Shown here: piece after piece, positions 6,853 to 14,579 of the stretch
How positions within the stretch are numbered: position 1 is the stretch's first letter
How the letters are laid out: every line of letters begins with the position of its first letter
DNA from: an uncultured Blautia sp.
Lineage (GTDB): Bacteria; Bacillota; Clostridia; Lachnospirales; Lachnospiraceae
Reading direction: 5' to 3'
DNA length: 64,000 nucleotides
NCBI GenBank assembly: GCA_937900135.1
Contig: CALCDJ010000002.1
Coordinates: 1-64,000 of the forward strand
Made by a program: the position numbers and the translations under genes
Notes under the pieces: model-generated
Seen by the model: only the letters and a program-made list of their open reading frames with translations
Database searches by the model: none
What the model was told of the DNA's origin: nothing

Positions 6853-7371
6853 ATGGAATTAGCAAAAATTAAAGCATGTATTTGCGAAGGAGCTGCAGAA
6901 GCAGCTATTATTGACGTGTTGTTGGATAATGATCTTTTAATTTTTGAACGTGAAGAAATGCTGGATGAAGGTGTAATTCGCTGTAGGGATGGAAAAACTT
7001 TTGAAACCAGATATTTAAGAAAAGGCTTCAATGAGCTGATTTCGGTTATCCGGATACTGGATTCCAGAAGAGAGAACTTTAAGCTCAGTAAAGCGTATGA
7101 AAGTAAAGTGGATGTGATCAATGTTATTACAGCGCCAGAGATAGAAATGCTGATTATTTTCAATGAGGATAAGTATAATGAGTTTAAGAAGTCCGGCAAA
7201 AAGCCTAGCATTTTCTGCAAGGAAAATTTGAAAATGTCTAGTGTGAAATCTTATGATTTTGTTAAAGAGTATTTTGAAAATCCGGAAATACTGTTGAAAG
7301 CAATTAAGAAATATAATGAAATTTCAAAGATCAGAAAAGGCGAATATACGTTGTTAGATTTACTGAAGTAA
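6853..7371 (+). CDS. Small TOPRIM/RloB-like protein paired with the ATPase
   Basis: This 172-residue soluble protein follows the ATPase by 15 bp with an AGGAGG site, so the two are almost certainly co-expressed. Near the N-terminus, CICEGAAE (residues 9-16) looks like the first TOPRIM motif with its acidic residue (E12). A second acidic position follows in VIRILDSRRE (D70), and TAPEIEMLIIF (93-103) resembles the PcFElWllLHF block of RloB/AbiLii proteins. The protein is much shorter than RloB or AriB. An endonuclease role triggered through the ATPase is inference. The order ATPase then TOPRIM partner parallels AbiLi/AbiLii. I do not recognise a named family. Confidence 0.6.
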   Translation: MELAKIKACICEGAAEAAIIDVLLDNDLLIFEREEMLDEGVIRCRDGKTFETRYLRKGFNELISVIRILDSRRENFKLSKAYESKVDVINVITAPEIEMLIIFNEDKYNEFKKSGKKPSIFCKENLKMSSVKSYDFVKEYFENPEILLKAIKKYNEISKIRKGEYTLLDLLK

Positions 7372-7474
7372 CATATATGATTTCAAGTATGGCGTCTGCC
7401 GGACTGGAAGGTGATTCCTTTTGGCTCGAAGAAATTTTGTCAATTGGCTGGCAATCTCAAACTATGGTACCACT

Positions 7475-7508
7475 GAAGCCGAGGTGTAGAAATACAATTC
7501 GGCTTTTC
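7475..7508 (+). terminator. Probable terminator of the ATPase/TOPRIM-like pair
   Basis: GAAGCCGA (7475-7482) pairs with TCGGCTTT (7499-7506, end pairs G-T/A-T), followed by T residues. I see no credible gene in the surrounding stretch 7372-7683; the short frame at 7377-7559 has no ribosome site and spans this hairpin. Confidence 0.5.
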
Positions 7509-7683
7509 ATGTCAATTTTTGAGAATGTAATTCAAAAACACCAGTTACGGAGTCATTAAAAATTTCAAATAGTAAGCAAGGATAAGTGAAAGAATATGAA
7601 TATATAAAAAGGGAGTTGAGCCATTGGTACTAATCGGGGTGTTTACATGGCTTGGTAAATGATTACATAAATAAATACAAAAA

Positions 7684-7782
7684 ATGGAAAAAACCAAATC
7701 AGACAATGATTTGACAAAATGTGAAAAAGCATTTCAAGATACACAAGACACGTTAGAGCTATTAAATGAAATGTTGGAATGA
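7684..7782 (+). CDS. Possible micro-ORF, uncertain
   Basis: This 32-codon frame (MEKTKSDNDLTKCEKAFQD...LLNEMLE) is highly charged and helical. It has no clear ribosome site and ends just before the broken epimerase. It could be a tail of a decayed gene. I do not recognise it. Confidence 0.2.
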   Translation: MEKTKSDNDLTKCEKAFQDTQDTLELLNEMLE

Positions 7783-7785
7783 CGT

Positions 7786-8441
7786 GTGATGCAGAAAATA
7801 ACGTTAACAGGAAAAACGGTGCTGGTTACCGGCGCTGCTGGTTTCATTGGAAATAATCTGGTTCTGGAATTGCTCCGCACAGTGGAGGCTATTCAGATTG
7901 TGGGCATAGTAAGCTTTACAACATTCCCTCCACCTGCCTTCGTTTTTTTACAGTATACGGTCCTGCAGGGCGTACGGATATGGCTTACTTCGGTTTCACC
8001 AATAAGCTGATGAAAGGTGAAAAAATCCAGATATTTAACTATGGCAACTGTAAGCGTGACTTCACTTATGTGGATGATATCGTGGAGGGCGTGAAAAGAG
8101 TGATGCAGGGAGCGCCCGAAAAGAAAATGGGAGAGGATGGTCTTCCAATTCCTCCTTATGCAGTCTACAACATTGGAAACAACCATCCGGAAAAGCTTCT
8201 GGATTTCGTTCAGATTTTGCAGGAAGAGCTGATTCGTGCAGAGGTGCTTCCAGAGGATTATGATTTTGATGCCCATAAGGAACTTGTGCCCATGCAGCCG
8301 GGAGATGTGCCGGTGACCTATGCAGACACCAGCGCATTGGAGCGTGATTTCGGCTTCAAACCGGCTACCAGTCTGAGAGAAGGGCTGAGAAAATTTGCTG
8401 AATGGTATAAAGCATTCTACTTCGCCACTGCAAAGGATTGA
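7786..8441 (+). pseudogene. Internally deleted UDP-glucuronate-type 4-epimerase
   Basis: The N-terminus encodes the Rossmann dinucleotide-binding motif TVLVTGAAGFIGNNLV. About 40 codons in, the frame breaks near 7890. From there a different frame reads HSKLYNIPSTCLRFFTVYGPAGRTDMAYFGF and continues intact (ATG at 7980) through NYGNCKRDFTYVDDIVEGV and FGFKPATSLREGLRKF. This is the C-terminal half of an extended short-chain dehydrogenase/reductase that makes capsule sugars. Roughly 130-150 residues, including the catalytic Ser-Tyr-Lys region, are missing. It is a dead gene and another remnant of a capsule biosynthesis locus. Confidence 0.8.
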
Positions 8442-8574
8442 CAGAAATAGAATGACTGGAATGAGCTGGCTCAAAGAAAACGGCTATTCGCATTTTCACT
8501 AGAAAAGGAACTGCACACTAATTACTTAGTGCGACAGCCGCTGAAACTCCCCTCATATACACTTTTTACTTCAC

Positions 8575-8606
8575 GCAAAAACAGAGGGCAAGTTCCTGCC
8601 CTCTGT
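8575..8606 (-). terminator. Terminator of the Rpn nuclease gene (minus strand)
   Basis: A perfect 10-bp stem (8581-8590 with 8597-8606; ACAGAGGGCA on the plus strand) with a 6-nt loop. Read on the minus strand it is followed by TTTTTGCG, just after the Rpn stop codon. Confidence 0.85.
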
Positions 8607-8618
8607 CGTTACAAAACT

Positions 8619-9512
8619 TTACTGCTCTGTGTGTCCTGCTCCTTTCTCCTGAAGAAGTTGTTTTAACCGGCGGATTTCTTCCTCAGCCTCTTTCACCTTT
8701 TGAAGTGCTTTTTCTGTATTTTTGCGCTCGCGTTCCATACCTTGTTCGATGCCCTGCTTGATCAGCTTATCTGATTCTAACTCCAGCACTTTTCCTCCCA
8801 TAACCTCACCAAACCTCTCTTTTACTTGTTCTTCATCCCGAAGGATGTGGTTTCCGATCCGGCTGATCAGCTCCACGATATCCCGGAACATGATTTCCTG
8901 ATCTTTTTCCAAGAATTCCTTTTCCAGATACCTTTCGATCTCTCTGTATTCCTCCAGGAAATCCCGGAGTTTCTCCGGATCTTTCCCTAGCTCCTTCCGT
9001 TTTCTCTCATACCGCATACTATAGTACGGCAGAAGAAAAAACAGATACTTTTGAAAGATCTCTTCCCTGGGATATTCCTCCACATACACCACCGGTACCC
9101 GGTATTCAATCCTGCGTCCGTCCGGCATCACCAGCTCCACAACCAGATGGTCTTTGTCAGACTTTCCCCGGAGATACAGTACACAGGAGGATGGAAAATA
9201 GAGCCGATAAATGCCATGCTCTTTGCGTATATTTCCTAATCCGATGGCAAAATCGTACTCTACCATCCGGATCTCCATAGTGGAATCCCAGGTACTCTGG
9301 CATTCAATATGATACCCCTTATTTTTGATCTTTAAATGGGAGTCCGTGATAATCTCCCCGTTTTTTGTCTGATACTCATTTCTCTTTTGTATGATTTCTA
9401 CGTCCGACGGATAATCTGTGCCAAAGACTTCATTGATGAGGGGCACAGCTAACTGAGGCATCTTCTCCAGCATTGTCCGAAAGACGTCGTCATAGATTGT
9501 ATGGTTTGCCAT
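8619..9512 (-). CDS. Rpn-family recombination-promoting nuclease/putative transposase
   Basis: This 297-residue PD-(D/E)XK nuclease is of the PDDEXK_2/Rpn type. The start chosen is the ATG at 9512 (MANHTIYDDVFRTML), preceded by AAGGAG; an upstream extension to 9590 has no ribosome site. Core motifs are DDVFRTM near the N-terminus, VEIIQKRNEYQTK, and HIECQST with D and E-x-Q of the catalytic core in the first third. The C-terminal third is a charged coiled coil (about residues 225-290), ending in a disordered tail rather than the MTGLPLEEV ending seen in the two remnants. The family nicks DNA and promotes RecA-independent recombination in E. coli. It is the only minus-strand gene in the window. 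Confidence 0.85.
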   Translation of the reverse strand: MANHTIYDDVFRTMLEKMPQLAVPLINEVFGTDYPSDVEIIQKRNEYQTKNGEIITDSHLKIKNKGYHIECQSTWDSTMEIRMVEYDFAIGLGNIRKEHGIYRLYFPSSCVLYLRGKSDKDHLVVELVMPDGRRIEYRVPVVYVEEYPREEIFQKYLFFLLPYYSMRYERKRKELGKDPEKLRDFLEEYREIERYLEKEFLEKDQEIMFRDIVELISRIGNHILRDEEQVKERFGEVMGGKVLELESDKLIKQGIEQGMERERKNTEKALQKVKEAEEEIRRLKQLLQEKGAGHTEQ

Positions 9513-9747
9513 GAGGCAGCTCCTTTCCTTGCTTTTGTATAGTTGTCTCATGTACTTTGGAAATGTGTTTATCAGAACCGGTCTGCCCATGGTCTTTCCA
9601 CAGGCAGTCGTATGTATTTTCTCTTCCAGTTCCCTGCTGAAAGTTTTTTCTTCTGTAAAAAAACAGTTCTTTAGGCGCTCACAACTCCTTTCTATCTATT
9701 CCTTTTTCCCCTATGGGAATTTCCCCACGCGGCTTCTTCTGTCTTCT

Positions 9748-9776
9748 ATTATAATTGTCTTCCATCGCAGGTACAA
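9748..9776 (-). promoter_or_regulatory. Possible promoter of the Rpn gene (minus strand)
   Basis: On the minus strand TTGTAC (9776-9771), 17 bp, TATAAT (9753-9748), about 235 bp upstream of the start. The -35 matches only half the consensus. Confidence 0.35.
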
Positions 9777-9805
9777 GCTTTTTCCCAAAAAAGGAGCTGC
9801 GCACT

Positions 9806-10313
9806 ATGATTGCTTTCAGTAACGGATTTAAGTATTGGAGCAAATGTCTTTCGCAGGAAGCGACAGGCAAAACGAAACCACCTCTGTTGGAAGTAAAAAA
9901 TCTATACAGTAGAGATGGTAAAGTGAATGGTGTGGATTTCCAGATATTTCCAGGAGAGGTGCTTGGAATTGCTGGATTAATGGGAAGCGGAAGAACAGGA
10001 ACTGAAAAACCTCTCCGGGGGAAATCAGCAAAAGGTTGTGTTTGGAAAAAGTATTTTCCTGCGTCCAGATATTTTAATGCTGGATGATCCCACAGTTGGT
10101 GTTGACGTAGAAGCAAAAGAAAGCATCTGCCATATTATTGCAGGAATTGCAGATTCAGGAAGTGGAGTACTTTTGGTTTCCTCAGAATTCGATCATCTTG
10201 CAAAAGTATGCGATCGAGTATTAATTATGAAGCAGGGAAAGTTTGTTAGGAAATTAAAGAAAGGAAAAGATGCAATAACTGAAAACTCGCTTTTGGTTTC
10301 AGTACAATCCTGA
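9806..10313 (+). pseudogene. Internally deleted sugar ABC-transporter ATPase (RbsA/MglA type)
   Basis: Starting from an ATG at 9806 with AAGGAG, codons from about 9868 read LLEVKNLYS...VNGVDFQIFPGEVLGIAGLMGSGRTG, the Walker A region of the second nucleotide-binding domain of RbsA/MglA-type ATPases. Near 10000 the frame breaks. In another frame the sequence resumes with NLSGGNQQKVVFGKSIFLRPDILMLDDPTVGVDVEA, the signature and Walker B, and runs to a stop at 10313. The helical segment between Walker A and the signature is deleted, as is the entire first ATPase domain. The first 20 codons do not match an ATPase and may come from other DNA. Confidence 0.8.
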
Positions 10314-10349
10314 GTTATGAACTGACTTTCTGGCCGGTTAAAAAAAACG

Positions 10350-10373
10350 GAACTGGCTATTGAGGATTTGATC
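10350..10373 (+). repeat. 24-bp scar identical to the end of the 4856-5278 gene
   Basis: GAACTGGCTATTGAGGATTT plus GATC matches 5226-5249 exactly. It is embedded in non-coding sequence just upstream of the capsule phosphatase and marks a third junction of the same sequence in this region. Confidence 0.7.
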
Positions 10374-10474
10374 TTTTTCCCTTCCTTGCAGTCCCTATTC
10401 TCTTGTGTTAAGATAAAAGAATAACTTTCCACAGAAAAATGAAGGCATTTTGGAAAAAAGTGAGGATGATTCCT

Positions 10475-11206
10475 ATGGAATGGACCAGAGGTTTGACGGA
10501 TATGCATTGCCATGTCATTCCCGGGGTGGATGATGGAGTAAAAGACATGGAAGAGGCATTGCGTATGATTAAAATAGAATATGAGGAAGGGGTGCGGACC
10601 ATCATTGCCACTCCCCATTATCGTGTAGGGATGTTTGAGCCTTCCTCCAGAGAGGTACAGGAACAGTTCCTGAAACTTACCTGGGCAGCGGGAAAAATTT
10701 TTAAGGATCTGAAATTGTATCTTGGGTGTGAGCATCACGCCAATATGGAGATGGAGCATCAGATCGCCCATGGAATCTGTGCCACCATGGCAGGATCCAG
10801 ATATGTGCTGGTGGAGTTTTCCTATGGAGATCCCAGGTCTTATATCCGGGAAAAGCTTTATACCCTTATCTCACATGGATACCGGCCTGTAATTGCTCAT
10901 GCTGAGCGGTATGCTGCTTTTCGTGAAGATCTCTCCTTTTTGAGAGAAATGGCAGAGCTTGGAGCAGAAGTACAGATCAACGCAGATACGTTTTTGTCAA
11001 ACAGTCTTAAGACCCGGCGCTTTTGCCGTCAGCTTTTAAGTGAAGATCTTGTTCATTACATAGGCTCAGATGGACATGGAATCCATGAGAGAATTCCCCG
11101 AATAGGCGCTGCTTATGAGGAAATACTGAGAAGAGCAGGAGCCGAAGCGGCTTATGAGATTTTTGTGGAAAACCCCAGAAGGATGATAAACGACAGAAGG
11201 AGGTAG
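10475..11206 (+). CDS. CpsB/Wzb-type PHP tyrosine phosphatase
   Basis: This 243-residue manganese-dependent protein-tyrosine phosphatase of the PHP family dephosphorylates the capsule kinase. It shows metal-binding motifs DMHCHVIPGVDDG near the start, TPHYR (about residue 47), HAER in the middle and GSDGH near the end. The chosen start (10475, MEWTRGL) has GAGG nine bases upstream; a longer frame from 10439 lacks a ribosome site. In most Gram-positive capsule loci this gene sits next to cpsC/cpsD, but here about 8 kb of fragments and insertions separates it from the kinase at 1838. It is intact. Confidence 0.88.
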   Translation: MEWTRGLTDMHCHVIPGVDDGVKDMEEALRMIKIEYEEGVRTIIATPHYRVGMFEPSSREVQEQFLKLTWAAGKIFKDLKLYLGCEHHANMEMEHQIAHGICATMAGSRYVLVEFSYGDPRSYIREKLYTLISHGYRPVIAHAERYAAFREDLSFLREMAELGAEVQINADTFLSNSLKTRRFCRQLLSEDLVHYIGSDGHGIHERIPRIGAAYEEILRRAGAEAAYEIFVENPRRMINDRRR

Positions 11207-11212
11207 AGCCAG

Positions 11213-11290
11213 ATGTGTAAACTTTTAGAAGAAATGACTGGCTTACCTTTGGAAGAAGTTCGCAAGTTGGCTAAGAATGATATTGCATAA
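11213..11290 (+). pseudogene. Short C-terminal remnant of an Rpn-family protein
   Basis: About 25 codons (MCKLLEEMTGLPLEEVRKLAKNDIA) match the ending of the remnant at 43-267 (MTGLPLEEVRELAKKEIA). Nothing else of the gene remains. It begins 6 bp after the capsule phosphatase stop. Confidence 0.7.
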
Positions 11291-11356
11291 AAACAAATTT
11301 ATCCATTTCAACATCTTCATTCAAAACAGAATACATTTTTCATTTATGGTCATACT

Positions 11357-11387
11357 ACCTCCAGGAAAGAATCTTGGAGGTGTTTTT
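11357..11387 (+). promoter_or_regulatory. Terminator-like hairpin that contains the ribosome site of the next gene
   Basis: ACCTCCAGGA (11357-11366) pairs with TCTTGGAGGT (11372-11381, one G-T pair; 5-nt loop) and is followed by GTTTTT and then the ATG at 11388. The GGAGG ribosome site is in the 3' arm of the stem, so folding would both look like a terminator and hide the ribosome site. Confidence 0.7.
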
Positions 11388-12104
11388 ATGTCACAGGAAC
11401 AAAAAGAAGAAAAAAAGCAGGCGTTGGAACAGGAGACGGAGCAGAACGAACAGATCCGGGAAATGGGCCAGGTAATGCTGGATGGAAACGAAAAGAAACA
11501 CAAGGTGGAGCTCCTGACCATTATTGGAGAGGTGGAAGGCCATGAGTCTGCGCCTTCTCAGAGTAAAACCACGAAATATGAACACGTACTTCCCAAGCTT
11601 GCCATGATCGAGGATGATCAGACTGTGGACGGGCTTCTTATTTTACTGAACACTGTAGGCGGTGATGTGGAGGCGGGACTGGCCATTGCAGAAATGATTG
11701 CCTCCTTAAGTGTTCCCACGGTTTCTCTGGTGCTGGGCGGAGGCCATTCCATTGGGGTACCCATGGCTGTTTCTGCGGATTATTCGTTTGTGGTGCCAAG
11801 CGCCACCATGGTTATTCATCCGGTGCGTTCCAGCGGAATGTTCATTGGCGTGGCCCAGACTTATCGAAATATGGAAAAAATTCAGGATCGGATCACTACA
11901 TTTATTTCTGATCATTCTCACACCACCAAGGAACGACTGGAGCAGCTGATGCTGGACACCACCCAGCTGGTGAAGGACGTGGGTACCATGTTGGAGGGGA
12001 AAGAAGCGGTAGCGGAAGGATTGATCGATGAAGTGGGCGGTGTGAAAGAGGCCCTGGCCAAACTATATGCGCTGATTGAAAAAGGCAGCAGGAAAACGTA
12101 CTAA
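11388..12104 (+). CDS. ClpP-like serine protease of the TepA/ClpP-related family
   Basis: This 238-residue cytoplasmic protein has a ClpP/crotonase fold and belongs to the translocation-enhancing protein TepA group, which also acts in spore protein degradation. The start at 11388 (MSQEQKEEKK) follows TTGGAGG. An N-terminal 50-residue charged tail precedes the core. The motif GGDVEAGLAIAEMIASL forms the oxyanion region, the nucleophile is the Ser in GGGHSIGVPMAVSADYS (about residue 123), and the catalytic His is in MVIHPVRSSG. The C-terminal helix ends EKGSRKTY. It stands alone between the capsule phosphatase region and the transhydrogenase operon, and its ribosome site lies inside a hairpin. 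Confidence 0.85.
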   Translation: MSQEQKEEKKQALEQETEQNEQIREMGQVMLDGNEKKHKVELLTIIGEVEGHESAPSQSKTTKYEHVLPKLAMIEDDQTVDGLLILLNTVGGDVEAGLAIAEMIASLSVPTVSLVLGGGHSIGVPMAVSADYSFVVPSATMVIHPVRSSGMFIGVAQTYRNMEKIQDRITTFISDHSHTTKERLEQLMLDTTQLVKDVGTMLEGKEAVAEGLIDEVGGVKEALAKLYALIEKGSRKTY

Positions 12105-12178
12105 AAAAGTATATGTTTTGTCACGGTATCTCTATGGGAAGGATTATAAAAATCTTGTAAAAAAATGCAGTTTTTTAT

Positions 12179-12206
12179 TTGATTGTCCACGCTTTTGTGC
12201 TATAAT
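12179..12206 (+). promoter_or_regulatory. Promoter of the transhydrogenase operon
   Basis: TTGATT (12179-12184), 16 bp, TATAAT (12201-12206), with an extended -10 (TGC directly before TATAAT). It lies 80 bp ahead of the first gene. Confidence 0.65.
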
Positions 12207-12285
12207 GCTAAAGAATGAATATTTATGCCGTATTTCAGCGGTAATGAGTTATTTCTAAATTTATTTATGCAGGAGGGACAATCAT

Positions 12286-12798
12286 ATGAGCAATACGTGT
12301 GGATGTCAAAACGGCGGAAACGCAGATTTCGCTGAATTGGCGCCTGTACTTGAGAAGTATGCGAAAGTACCGGGAAGCCTGATCACCATTCTTCAGCAGA
12401 CCCAGGATATCTATGGCTACCTTTCTCTGGATGCGATCAACTACATTGCAGAGAGAACAGGAATCATGCCTGCAAAGATCTATGGTGTTGCTACATTCTA
12501 TGCACAGTTCCGCTTACAGCCAATTGGTAAGTACCTGATCATGCTTTGCAAGGGTACTGCATGTCATGTAAACGGTTCTGATATGATCGGGGAAGCAGTG
12601 ACAGAGCATCTGGGAATCAAAGACGGAGAGACAACAGAGGACGGATTGTTTACCCTTAATAACGTTGCCTGTCTTGGATGCTGTTCTTTAGCACCGGTTA
12701 TGATGGTGAAGTCAGCAGACGGAGAGGAGACATTTGGTAATCTGACCAAAGCGTCCGTAAAGAAGATTCTCGATGACTACAAAGCGAAGAACGCATAG
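12286..12798 (+). CDS. stnA: NuoE/HydC-like [2Fe-2S] subunit of an electron-bifurcating complex
   Basis: This 170-residue thioredoxin-like ferredoxin subunit has cysteines C88, C93, C129 and C133 in the CxxxxC...CxxxC pattern of NuoE (LCKGTACHV, CLGCCSLAPVM). It shuttles electrons to or from the flavin subunit encoded next. The N-terminus carries an extra Cys pair (MSNTCGCQNGG). AGGAGG precedes the ATG and 11 bp separates it from the NuoF-like gene. HydABC hydrogenases use an equivalent subunit, but the third gene here lacks a hydrogenase H-cluster domain, so I assign it to the Stn-type transhydrogenase. The symbol is by analogy with Sporomusa ovata. Confidence 0.8.
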   Translation: MSNTCGCQNGGNADFAELAPVLEKYAKVPGSLITILQQTQDIYGYLSLDAINYIAERTGIMPAKIYGVATFYAQFRLQPIGKYLIMLCKGTACHVNGSDMIGEAVTEHLGIKDGETTEDGLFTLNNVACLGCCSLAPVMMVKSADGEETFGNLTKASVKKILDDYKAKNA

Positions 12799-12809
12799 GA
12801 GGTAGAGGT

Positions 12810-14564
12810 ATGAAAGTTGTTGTAGGACAGGGCAGCTGTGGTATTGCTACCGGTGCCAAGAAAACTTCCAATGAATTTGAGAGAATCGTTGCGGAGAAAA
12901 ACCTGTCAAATGTGATCATTGACAAAACAGGCTGTATCGGTACCTGTTATCTGGAGCCTATCGTAGATGTATATAACGACGAAGGCGCACTGGAAGCCAG
13001 ATATGTAAAATGTACTACAGATAAAGTTGCAGAGATCGTGGATGAGCATCTCATCGGCGGCAAACCAGTGGAAAAATACATGATTCCGGAAGAGGATAAG
13101 GCATTCTTATCTCAGCAGCAGCGAATTGTACTTCGCAACTGCGGACAGATCAACCCGGAAAAGATTGACGAATACATTGCTACAGGCGGATACGAGGCAG
13201 CTAAGAAGGTTATCACTTCCATGACTGCTGACGAAGTAATCGAGGAAATCAAGGTTTCCGGACTTCGCGGACGTGGCGGCGCCGGTTTCCCAACCTGGTT
13301 CAAATGGAATGCCATCAAATCCAACAAGGGCGCACAGAAATACATGGTATGTAATGCCGACGAAGGTGACCCGGGCGCATTTATGGACCGTTCCGTACTG
13401 GAAGGTGACCCACACTCCTTACTGGAAGGTATGATCATTGGCGGTTTCGCTGCCGGTGCTACCGAAGGTATCATTTACTGTCGTGCTGAGTATCCTCTGG
13501 CAATTGCCCGTCTGGAAATCGCTATGGCTCAGGCTCGTGAGAGAGGCTTCTTAGGCAAGAACCTTTTCGGCACAAACTTTGACTTCGACATCCGCATCAA
13601 GGCTGGTGCAGGTGCATTCGTATGTGGTGAGGAGACCGCTCTCATCGCATCTCTGGAAGGTGAACGAGGAATGCCTCGTCTGAAACCGCCATTCCCGGCT
13701 GCGAAGGGTTACTGGAAACTTCCTACCAATATCAACAACGTTGAGACCTATGCAAACGTTGCATGGATCATGCTCAACGGCGGTGAAGCCTTTGCTGCAA
13801 GAGGTGCAGAAAAATCCAAAGGTTCCAAGGTATTCGCTCTGGCTGGTAAGATTAAGAAGGGCGGTCTTGTGGAAGTACCTATGGGTATGTCACTGAAAGA
13901 TGTTATTTACAACATCGGCGGCGGTATCAAGAACGACAAGAAATTCAAAGCTGTACAGATGGGTGGTCCGTCCGGCGGATGTATTCCTGCAGAACTCATT
14001 GACACCCCTGTTACATATGAAGATATCAACAAGACAGGTGCAATCGTTGGTTCCGGCGGTATGATCGTTATGGACGAGGATACCTGTATGGTAGATATGG
14101 CAAGATTCTTCCTGGACTTCACCAAGAAGGAATCCTGTGGTAAATGTAACTACTGCCGTATCGGTACCAAGAGAATGCTTGAGATTCTGGAAAGAATCAC
14201 AAAGGGCGAAGGAAAAGATGGAGATATTGAGCTTCTGGAAGAGCTGGCAGCGAAGATCAAAGACGGCGCTATGTGTGGTCTTGGACAGACTGCTCCAAAC
14301 CCGGTTCTTACCACCATCAAATACTTCCGCAATGAATATGAAGATCATATCTACAATCACAAATGTACTGCAAAATCCTGTAAAGCTCTTATTTCTTACG
14401 AAATTACAGAGAACTGTAAGGGCTGCGGCGCTTGTGCAAGACATTGTCCGGTTGGCGCGATCAGCGGCGAGAAGAAGGCAATGCACAAGATCGATCCTGC
14501 TGTATGTATCAAGTGCGGCAAGTGTGAAGAGTCCTGTAAGTTTGATGCAGTGAAGAGAGTTTAA
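12810..14564 (+). CDS. stnB: NuoF/HydB-like NADH-binding flavin subunit
   Basis: This 584-residue subunit holds the bifurcating FMN and NAD(H) site in HydABC/Stn complexes. Domains in order are: an N-terminal thioredoxin-like [2Fe-2S] domain (C10, C42, C46); the NADH/FMN core with GRGGAGFPT and YMVCNADEGDPGAFMDR (about residues 150-200); a NuoF [4Fe-4S] site (ESCGKCNYCRIGTKRM, about 435-450, plus a later Cys); and a C-terminal two-[4Fe-4S] ferredoxin domain (CKGCGACARHCP and CIKCGKCEESC, about 534-578). The length and extra ferredoxin domains match HydB/StnB rather than complex I NuoF. The ribosome site is AGGAGG, with the third gene 15 bp downstream. Confidence 0.88.
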   Translation: MKVVVGQGSCGIATGAKKTSNEFERIVAEKNLSNVIIDKTGCIGTCYLEPIVDVYNDEGALEARYVKCTTDKVAEIVDEHLIGGKPVEKYMIPEEDKAFLSQQQRIVLRNCGQINPEKIDEYIATGGYEAAKKVITSMTADEVIEEIKVSGLRGRGGAGFPTWFKWNAIKSNKGAQKYMVCNADEGDPGAFMDRSVLEGDPHSLLEGMIIGGFAAGATEGIIYCRAEYPLAIARLEIAMAQARERGFLGKNLFGTNFDFDIRIKAGAGAFVCGEETALIASLEGERGMPRLKPPFPAAKGYWKLPTNINNVETYANVAWIMLNGGEAFAARGAEKSKGSKVFALAGKIKKGGLVEVPMGMSLKDVIYNIGGGIKNDKKFKAVQMGGPSGGCIPAELIDTPVTYEDINKTGAIVGSGGMIVMDEDTCMVDMARFFLDFTKKESCGKCNYCRIGTKRMLEILERITKGEGKDGDIELLEELAAKIKDGAMCGLGQTAPNPVLTTIKYFRNEYEDHIYNHKCTAKSCKALISYEITENCKGCGACARHCPVGAISGEKKAMHKIDPAVCIKCGKCEESCKFDAVKRV

Positions 14565-14579
14565 TAGGAGGTGTAGACT

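Noticed and set aside
5692..7371. PARIS (AriA/AriB) system
   Set aside because: The second protein (172 residues) is much shorter than AriB and its late TAPEIEMLIIF block looks more like RloB/AbiLii.
7377..7559. 60-codon frame after the TOPRIM-like gene
   Set aside because: No ribosome site, spans the terminator hairpin at 7475-7508, no recognisable protein pattern.
7610..7665. Short stretch (GGTACTAATCGG...) vaguely like the 3' end of 23S rRNA
   Set aside because: Only about a dozen bases agree, with no rRNA sequence before or 5S after it.
13107..13474. Minus-strand frames within the NuoF-like gene
   Set aside because: Shadows of a conserved coding sequence; no ribosome sites.
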